Shown: one piece after another, positions 1-5,244 of the stretch
How positions within the stretch are numbered: position 1 is the stretch's first letter
Layout of the letters: every line of letters starts with the position of its first letter
DNA from: an uncultured Arthrobacter sp.
Lineage (GTDB): Bacteria; Actinomycetota; Actinomycetes; Actinomycetales; Micrococcaceae
Direction: 5' to 3'
Length of the DNA stretch: 5,244 nucleotides
Assembly: GCA_937873245.1 (NCBI GenBank)
Contig: CALMVY010000299.1
Coordinates: forward strand, 1-5,244
Program-made: the position numbers and the translations under genes
The notes under the pieces: model-generated
What the model was told of the DNA's origin: nothing
The model's input: the letters and a program-made list of their open reading frames with translations, nothing else
Database searches by the model: none

Positions 1-1741
<1,741 letters not shown>

Positions 1742-1749
<8 letters not shown>

Positions 1750-2623
1750 GGCTGTTTCCGCTAAGACGGCCGGCCGGGAGTCTTTCGGCTCCCGGCTGGG
1801 CCGGGCCATGGCGGACCGCGGCCCGTTGTGCGTCGGGATCGACCCGCACCCGGCGCTGCTGCAGCGCTGGGGACTGAACGACGACGTCGCCGGGCTGGAG
1901 CGCTTCTCGCTCACCGTCCTTGAAGCGGTGGCTTCGCTCGCTGCCGCGGTCAAACCCCAGGTGGCCCTGTACGAGCGGCACGGCTCGGCGGGCATGGCCG
2001 TGCTGGAACGCGTCCTCGCCGCGGCGGCGGAAGCCCCGGTCCTGACCATCGCCGACGCCAAGCGCGGCGATATTGGCTCCACCATGGCCGCCTACGCCGA
2101 CGCGTGGCTGCGGGACGGTTCCGCCCTGGCCGCCGACTCGGTCACGCTGAGCCCTTACCTGGGCTTCGAATCGCTCCGGCCCGCCCTGGACCTCGCCGCG
2201 CAGACCGGGCGCGGCGTGTTCGTCCTGGCCCTGACGTCCAACCCGGAGGGGGCCTCGGTGCAGCACGTTGGCGGCGCGGACTCCGTAGCCCGCCGGATCG
2301 TCCGGGCCGCAGCGGAAGAAAACCGGCGGTACGGCGTGGATAAAGACGGCGGGGAGTTGGGTTCGACCGGCCTCGTCGTCGGCGCGACCGTCGGCTCCGC
2401 GCTCACCGACCTCGACCTGGACCTGGCAGCCGTGCGCGGACCGATCCTGGCCCCGGGCCTCGGTGCGCAGGGCGCCACGGCGGCGGATCTGCGCCGCACG
2501 TTCGGCAGCGCGTACGGCCAGGTACTCGGGACGTCCAGCCGTGACATCCTCGGTGCCGGTCCCCGGATCCAGGACCTCCGCGACGCCGCGCAGCGGACCC
2601 TCGAGGAGCTGCGCCCGGCCTAG
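1742..2623 (+). CDS. pyrF: Orotidine 5'-phosphate decarboxylase, class 2
   Basis: PyrF decarboxylates OMP to UMP, the last step of de novo UMP synthesis. The 293-residue product fits the longer class 2 (mycobacterial-type) family rather than the ~230-residue E. coli type. Motifs: GIDPHP at 32-37, with Asp34 in the substrate site; Lys71 in VKPQVALYE; the catalytic DAKRGDIGSTM at 105-115, whose Asp105, Lys107 and Asp110 form the charged active-site network; SPYLGF at 137-142; and the phosphate-binding end of the barrel, LAPGLGAQG (236-244) and SSRDI (265-269). All key residues are intact. The ATG at 1742 overlaps the carB stop by 8 bases (ATGCCTGA). I see no convincing Shine-Dalgarno sequence ahead of it, so translation is probably coupled to carB. 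The conserved fold begins near residue 14 (SFGSRLGRAM), which leaves a short, variable N terminus consistent with this start. It is probably the last gene of the pyr operon, since a long non-coding repeat region follows. Confidence 0.97.
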
Positions 2624-2697
2624 TTGCCGCCCGCTTCTCCAGGGGCCCGCGGGGGCATCACCGTTGTGGGCACCGTTTGCCACAAGCGGTCGCTATG

Positions 2698-2870
2698 GGG
2701 ACCGTCTTTCCGGCCATTTGTGGTGAATGGCAGAGTTGGCGTGCGAGCCGGCCATTTTTGGCGAACGGCAGGGCCAGGCCGCCGTCGTCATGCGCCACAG
2801 GTACCCATTTGCCACAAATGGCCGCTATGGGCGCCTTGGTGGCGGCCATTTGTGGTGAATGGGCGGAGTT
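2698..2870 (+). repeat. Tandem block, copy 1 (173 bases)
   Basis: First copy of a directly repeated block containing palindrome units in the order B-C-A-B. Stretches identical to copy 2 are 2698-2730, 2751-2773, 2777-2794, 2798-2818 and 2820-2865. It differs mainly by lacking 12 bases: 2 in the spacer after the first unit and 10 just after the class C unit. It abuts copy 2 without a gap, which makes a tandem duplication the simplest explanation. Confidence 0.88.
2804..2863. repeat. Long inverted repeat / hairpin, units A-B of copy 1
   Basis: Arms 2804-2825 and 2842-2863 are 22 bases each around a 16-base loop (2826-2841). Only two positions depart from perfect complementarity, and both become G-U pairs in a transcript. 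No T-run follows, so it is not a classic intrinsic terminator. It could stabilise the 3' end of a pyrF transcript or act as a cruciform in DNA (inference). Confidence 0.85.
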
Positions 2871-3055
2871 GGGACCGTCTTTCCGGCCATTTGTGGTGAA
2901 TGGGCGGAGCTGGGCTGGCGACCGGGCCATTTTTGGCGAACGGCAGGGTCTGCCGGGGCCCGGCCGCCGTCGTCATGCGGCGCAGGTACCCATTTGCCAC
3001 AAACGGCCGCTATGGGCGCCTTGGTGGCGGCCATTTGTGGTGAATGGGCGAAGTC
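2871..3055 (+). repeat. Tandem block, copy 2 (185 bases)
   Basis: Second copy of the B-C-A-B block, directly after copy 1. The identical stretches are 2871-2903, 2926-2948, 2962-2979, 2983-3003 and 3005-3050. The last run, 46 bases covering the A-B hairpin loop and the terminal B unit, is the longest. Copy 2 carries an extra 10 bases (TCTGCCGGGG) after the class C unit. Its class A unit has a single T-to-C change at 3004 that creates one mismatch in the hairpin. Confidence 0.88.
2989..3048. repeat. Long inverted repeat / hairpin, units A-B of copy 2
   Basis: Arms 2989-3010 and 3027-3048, 22 bases each, with a 16-base loop (3011-3026) identical to that of the copy 1 hairpin. Two G-U wobbles match those of copy 1, and one C-A mismatch arises from C at 3004. 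No T-run follows. Confidence 0.83.
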
Positions 3056-3133
3056 GCATTGGCGTCTGGCCGACGTCGTGAGTGTTACGCGCAGCCCGAC
3101 CTTCGGACAAGCTGGGGACGCGGCAATCGTCCA

Positions 3134-3163
3134 TTGATTTCTTCGGCATCCAGACGGTAGGTT
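3134..3163 (+). promoter_or_regulatory. Candidate housekeeping promoter for mihF
   Basis: TTGATT (3134-3139) and TAGGTT (3158-3163) are separated by 18 bases and match the TTGACA / TAnnnT pattern of the main actinobacterial sigma factor reasonably well. Transcription would begin near 3170, giving a leader of about 87 bases before mihF. It sits in a relatively AT-rich dip just past the repeat array, where a new operon would be expected to start. The prediction is by eye only. Confidence 0.45.
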
Positions 3164-3239
3164 CAGGACAAGTCCGCGTACCGGCCCGGGCTGCGTTCGG
3201 CCCCGTCCGGGCGTTGCCGTCTCCGCGGCCCGTCTGACA

Positions 3240-3260
3240 ATGCAGGGAGGCATTCAGTGA
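3240..3260 (+). other. Six-codon mini-ORF ending on the mihF start
   Basis: ATG at 3240 begins a frame reading MQGGIQ and stopping at TGA 3258-3260, which overlaps the mihF GTG (GTGA). The mihF Shine-Dalgarno sequence lies inside it. I see no ribosome binding site for the mini-ORF itself, so it may be chance; if translated it could couple ribosome delivery to mihF. Confidence 0.2.
3245..3250 (+). promoter_or_regulatory. Ribosome binding site of mihF
   Basis: GGGAGG, six bases before the GTG at 3257, is a strong match to the 16S rRNA tail and decides the start of mihF. Confidence 0.8.
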
Positions 3261-3592
3261 GTTTGCGACCCCTCACTCCGCAGGAGCGTGCCGATGCTTT
3301 GAGTAAGGCCGCTGCCGCCAGGACCACCCGGGCCGCCGCCAAGGACCGGCTGAAATCGGGGAAGCTGACCATTGCGGAACTGCTCAGCGCAGGGGAGAGC
3401 GACGACGCGATCGCCCGGATGAGGATTGTGGAACTGCTGGAGGCGCTGCCCGGGATCGGGCGGGTGCGTGCCGCGGCGATCATGGATCAGCTCGGCATCG
3501 CCGCATCACGCCGGGTCCGGGGCCTGGGAATTCACCAGCGCCGCGCGCTGGTAGATTTTATAGACGACAAACAGCCCGGTCCGCCGCGCTGA
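3257..3592 (+). CDS. mihF: Actinobacterial integration host factor (mIHF/sIHF family)
   Basis: This small basic DNA-binding protein of the nucleoid is related to M. tuberculosis Rv1388 (mIHF) and the Streptomyces sIHF. It is unrelated in fold to the E. coli HU-like IHF despite the name. The family binds DNA with little sequence specificity, bends or compacts it and influences global transcription. The 111-residue product has the expected layout: a long N-terminal helix rich in Ala, Lys and Arg (about 10-35) and a helix-two-turn-helix core around LPGIGRVRA (64-72) followed by IMDQLGIAASRRVRGLG (75-91). The C-terminal tail ends with Pro and Arg. The length is close to the usual ~105. The GTG start is chosen for the strong ribosome binding site and because the family begins a few residues before LTPQERA (6-12). 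The gene lies 23 bases upstream of gmk, as in mycobacteria and streptomycetes, and is probably the first gene of that operon. Confidence 0.93.
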   Translation: MSLRPLTPQERADALSKAAAARTTRAAAKDRLKSGKLTIAELLSAGESDDAIARMRIVELLEALPGIGRVRAAAIMDQLGIAASRRVRGLGIHQRRALVDFIDDKQPGPPR

Positions 3593-3615
3593 CTCCAAAC
3601 CGCCTAAAGGAATAT

Positions 3616-4188
3616 GTGAGCAACAAACCGGGACTGACAGTCCTCGCCGGCCCGACGGCTGTTGGTAAAGGCACCGTGTCCACCTACATCCGGGACAACT
3701 ATCCCGAGGTGTGGTTGTCCGTTTCGGCTACCACGCGGGCTCCGCGGCCCGGGGAAATCGACGGAGTGCACTACTACTTCAAGTCGAAGGAGGAGTTCGA
3801 GTCCCTGGTGGCTGCAGGCGAACTCCTCGAATGGGCCGTCGTGCACGGGCAGAACACCTATGGCACCCTGAAAAGCACCGTCGACCAGGCCATCGCCGAG
3901 GGCCGCCCGGTGCTGCTGGAAATTGATCTGCAGGGAGCGCGCCAGGTCAGGCAGGCCGTTCCGGACGCGCAGTTCGTGTTCCTGGCGCCGCCCAGCTGGG
4001 ACGAATTGGTGCGTCGGCTGGTGGGCCGCGGCACGGAAAGCGCCGAGGAACAGCAGCGGCGGCTGGAAACCGGTAAAGTAGAGCTAGCTGCTGAACCGGA
4101 GTTCGACCACACCGTTATTAATGACGACGTTCGCCGGGCAGCGGACGAGCTTGTTTCACTCATGGGGCTGACCCCCCACCCGCGCTAG
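3616..4188 (+). CDS. gmk: Guanylate kinase
   Basis: Gmk phosphorylates GMP to GDP with ATP, an essential step for GTP and (p)ppGpp pools. The 190 residues are the full family length. The P-loop GPTAVGKGT is at 12-20. The GMP-binding region SVSATTRAPRPGEIDGVHYY spans 35-54, with Ser37, Arg41, Arg44 and Tyr53 in the expected places, followed by Glu72 in LLEWAVVHGQNTYGT. EIDLQGA (102-108) is the conserved Walker B-like strand, and the lid has RLVGRGTES (134-142). The final stretch DHTVINDDV (164-172) is also typical. The GTG at 3616 follows AAGGA (3607-3611) with a short 4-base spacing. The ATG two bases upstream (3614) reads straight into TGA and cannot be the start. The stop codon forms the loop of a GC-rich hairpin ahead of rpoZ. 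Confidence 0.97.
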   Translation: MSNKPGLTVLAGPTAVGKGTVSTYIRDNYPEVWLSVSATTRAPRPGEIDGVHYYFKSKEEFESLVAAGELLEWAVVHGQNTYGTLKSTVDQAIAEGRPVLLEIDLQGARQVRQAVPDAQFVFLAPPSWDELVRRLVGRGTESAEEQQRRLETGKVELAAEPEFDHTVINDDVRRAADELVSLMGLTPHPR

Positions 4189-4195
4189 GCGCGGG
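4179..4195 (+). promoter_or_regulatory. GC-rich hairpin whose loop is the gmk stop codon
   Basis: CCCGCGC (4179-4185) and GCGCGGG (4189-4195) form a perfect all-G/C 7-bp stem with the loop TAG, the stop codon of gmk. No T-run follows directly; the nearest AT-rich bases (AAAATTT, 4212-4218) are 16 bases on. It may attenuate transcription or shape translation between gmk and rpoZ, but a complete terminator would cut the operon and is unlikely. Confidence 0.55.
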
Positions 4196-4227
4196 AAGCC
4201 ATCAGCCCGCTAAAATTTGGAGAATTC

Positions 4228-4488
4228 GTGTCCACGAACCTTGAAGGCATCATCAACCCGCCGATCGACGAGCTGCTGAAGGCCGCCGACTCGAAGTACG
4301 GACTGGTGATTTTCGGCGCCAAGCGCGCACGTCAGATCAACGCCTACTACGCCCAGCTGCACGAGGGCCTGTTCGAGTACGTCGGCCCGCTGGTCGACAC
4401 CAAGCTGAACGAGAAGTCGCTCTCCATCGCCCTGCGCGAAATCAACGAAGGCAAGCTCGTTTCCACCCCGATCGAACCTGCAGAGTAA
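4228..4488 (+). CDS. rpoZ: DNA-directed RNA polymerase omega subunit
   Basis: Omega helps fold and retain the beta' subunit in the RNA polymerase core; in proteobacteria it also contributes to ppGpp binding. The 86-residue protein has the family's order of motifs: an actinobacterial N terminus with GIINPPIDELL (7-17), then SKYGLVIFGAKRARQIN (22-38), the conserved beta'-contacting segment, and KSLSIALREINEGK (63-76). The GTG at 4228 is supported by GGAG (4219-4222) five bases upstream and by the conserved start of the family. It lies 39 bases after gmk and 25 bases before coaBC, the conserved actinobacterial order, so it is probably in the same operon. A TAAAAT at 4211-4216 resembles a -10 box, but I see no -35 partner. 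Confidence 0.96.
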   Translation: MSTNLEGIINPPIDELLKAADSKYGLVIFGAKRARQINAYYAQLHEGLFEYVGPLVDTKLNEKSLSIALREINEGKLVSTPIEPAE

Positions 4489-4513
4489 ATCCGCAGACGC
4501 AGACGGAGGTCAC

Positions 4514-5244
4514 GTGCGCATAGTCCTCGGAGTCGGGGGAGGGATAGCCGCCTACAAAGTGGCGTCGCTCCTCCGGCTTTTTACTGAAGCCGGCCATGAC
4601 GTAACGGTCATCCCCACTGAGGCCGCGACCCGCTTCGTCGGCGTCGCCACGTGGGAAGCTCTGTCCGGGCATCCGGTCAGCAACAGCGTCTTCGACGAGG
4701 TGCACACCGTCAACCACGTCCGCCTCGGCCACGAAGCGGACCTGATCGTGGTGGCCCCCGCCACGGCCGACCTGCTGGCACGCGCCGCGACCGGCCAGGC
4801 CAACGACCTCCTGAGCAACACCCTGCTCATGGCCGGCGGCTGCCCGGTGCTGATGGCCCCGGCCATGCACACCGAAATGTGGCAGCACCCGGCGACGCAG
4901 GCCAATGTCGAGACGCTCCGCAGCCGGGGCGTCACAGTGCTGGAACCCGCCTCCGGACGGCTCACCGGATCGGACTCCGGACCGGGCCGGCTGCCCGAAC
5001 CCGAGGCCATTTTCGAAGCGGCCTTGGCCCTCGCCGGTGCGCCCGCGGTGCCGGCGACAGCGCCGGCGTCGGATGCCGCCTTTTCTGCGCCGCTGCGCAC
5101 GCTGGCCGGGCTCACCGTCACCATCAGCGCCGGCGGCACGCGCGAACCCCTGGACCCCGTCCGGTTCCTCGGAAACCGCTCCTCCGGCAAGCAGGGAGTG
5201 GCGCTGGCCGCCGCCGCCCGCGACGCCGGTGCCAGGGTCCGGCT
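4514..5244 (+). CDS. coaBC: Bifunctional phosphopantothenoylcysteine decarboxylase / phosphopantothenate-cysteine ligase (3' partial)
   Basis: CoaBC (Dfp) ligates cysteine to 4'-phosphopantothenate (CoaB) and decarboxylates the product with FMN (CoaC), two consecutive steps to coenzyme A. About 243 of the usual ~400 residues are present before the window ends. The frame is open throughout with no frameshift. The CoaC flavodoxin-like domain shows GVGGGIAAYK (6-15), His68 in NHVRLGH at the catalytic histidine position, VVAPATADLLA (79-89) and PAMHTEMW (116-123), a variant of the PxMNxxMW motif. A Pro/Ala-rich linker (about 175-195) leads into CoaB, which opens with ISAGGTREPLDPVRFLGNRS (204-223) and SGKQG. 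The position of the E. coli CoaC catalytic cysteine reads TGSD (151-154) and has no Cys. The GTG start follows GGAGG (4505-4509) with a 4-base gap. It is probably the fourth gene of the mihF operon. Confidence 0.96.
   Translation, partial: MRIVLGVGGGIAAYKVASLLRLFTEAGHDVTVIPTEAATRFVGVATWEALSGHPVSNSVFDEVHTVNHVRLGHEADLIVVAPATADLLARAATGQANDLLSNTLLMAGGCPVLMAPAMHTEMWQHPATQANVETLRSRGVTVLEPASGRLTGSDSGPGRLPEPEAIFEAALALAGAPAVPATAPASDAAFSAPLRTLAGLTVTISAGGTREPLDPVRFLGNRSSGKQGVALAAAARDAGARVR

Larger units (their letters stand above)
2671..3055. repeat. Array of nine 17-base imperfect palindromes between pyrF and mihF
   Basis: Nine related 17-base units fill this interval. Class A (CCATTTGCCACAAATGG-like): 2673-2689 (divergent), 2805-2821, 2990-3006. 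Class B (CCATTTGTGGTGAATGG): 2714-2730, 2846-2862, 2887-2903, 3031-3047, all identical. Class C (CCATTTTTGGCGAACGG): 2752-2768 and 2927-2943, identical. Class A is close to the reverse complement of class B, so the units lie in both orientations. A perfect unit is a 7-bp stem around a 3-base loop; in class B two pairs become G-U wobbles if transcribed. The pattern resembles REP/BIME-type intergenic elements. I cannot tell from one window whether the unit recurs genome-wide. Open frames cross the array on both strands but read different peptides from equivalent repeats, so I do not call genes here. Possible roles are protection of the pyrF mRNA 3' end, transcription termination, or a protein-binding site array; all are inference. 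Confidence 0.9.
3056..3256 (+). other. Non-coding leader region upstream of mihF
   Basis: This stretch contains no palindrome units and no convincing gene. It carries the 8-base palindrome CGACGTCG at 3071-3078, a candidate promoter at 3134-3163, a GC-rich stretch with a possible 6-bp stem (GCCCGG at 3184-3189 with CCGGGC at 3207-3212), a six-codon mini-ORF, and the mihF ribosome binding site. It most likely separates the pyr operon from the mihF-gmk-rpoZ-coaBC operon. Confidence 0.6.

Noticed and set aside
2804..2863. Intrinsic terminator of pyrF
   Set aside because: The hairpin is strong but no T-run follows on either strand, and it lies about 180 bases after the pyrF stop. Termination is possible but not supported as a classic terminator.
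2673..3047. CRISPR array
   Set aside because: The units are 17-base palindromes with irregular spacing in both orientations, and the spacers are themselves repeated; there are no cas genes nearby.
2677..3081. A 134-residue open frame on the + strand through the repeat array, and similar 70-142-residue frames on both strands
   Set aside because: They consist of translated palindrome units, equivalent repeats are read in different frames, there is no good ribosome binding site and no recognisable domain. GC-rich repeats free of stops explain them.
4211..4216. TAAAAT as a -10 box for a separate rpoZ promoter
   Set aside because: There is no -35 match at a suitable distance, and a start about 7 bases downstream would remove the rpoZ ribosome binding site at 4219-4222.

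Overview
The window is a GC-rich, mostly same-strand housekeeping segment from an actinobacterium. Codon use, the gene order carB-pyrF-mihF-gmk-rpoZ-coaBC, the class 2 (mycobacterial-type) PyrF and the actinobacterial IHF all point there. Protein flavour suggests the Micrococcaceae (Arthrobacter and relatives); this genus-level guess is an inference.

Layout: bases 1-1749 hold the C-terminal half of CarB, cut by the left edge. PyrF (1742-2623) overlaps it by 8 bases and completes the end of a pyrimidine biosynthesis operon. A 633-base gap without a gene follows (2624-3256). Its left two thirds (about 2671-3055) is an array of nine degenerate 17-base palindromic units, built from two tandem copies of a 173/185-base block. 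Its right third holds a likely promoter and leader for the next operon. mihF (3257-3592), gmk (3616-4188), rpoZ (4228-4488) and coaBC (4514 to beyond the right edge) then run closely spaced, each with a GTG start and a visible Shine-Dalgarno sequence.

Function: carB and pyrF make carbamoyl phosphate and UMP. mihF encodes the nucleoid-associated integration host factor of actinobacteria. gmk makes GDP for GTP and (p)ppGpp pools, rpoZ encodes the RNA polymerase omega subunit, and coaBC performs two steps of coenzyme A synthesis. The pyrF/mihF boundary separates two transcription units in this otherwise conserved neighbourhood. In Mycobacterium tuberculosis the same boundary is where a PE/PPE pair sits.

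The most unusual content is the palindrome array. Its units come in three sequence classes and two orientations. Neighbouring opposite units can pair into 22-bp hairpins. Several differences between units are compensatory or G-U-preserving, which suggests that folding is under selection. No protein-coding system is hidden in the gap as far as I can see.
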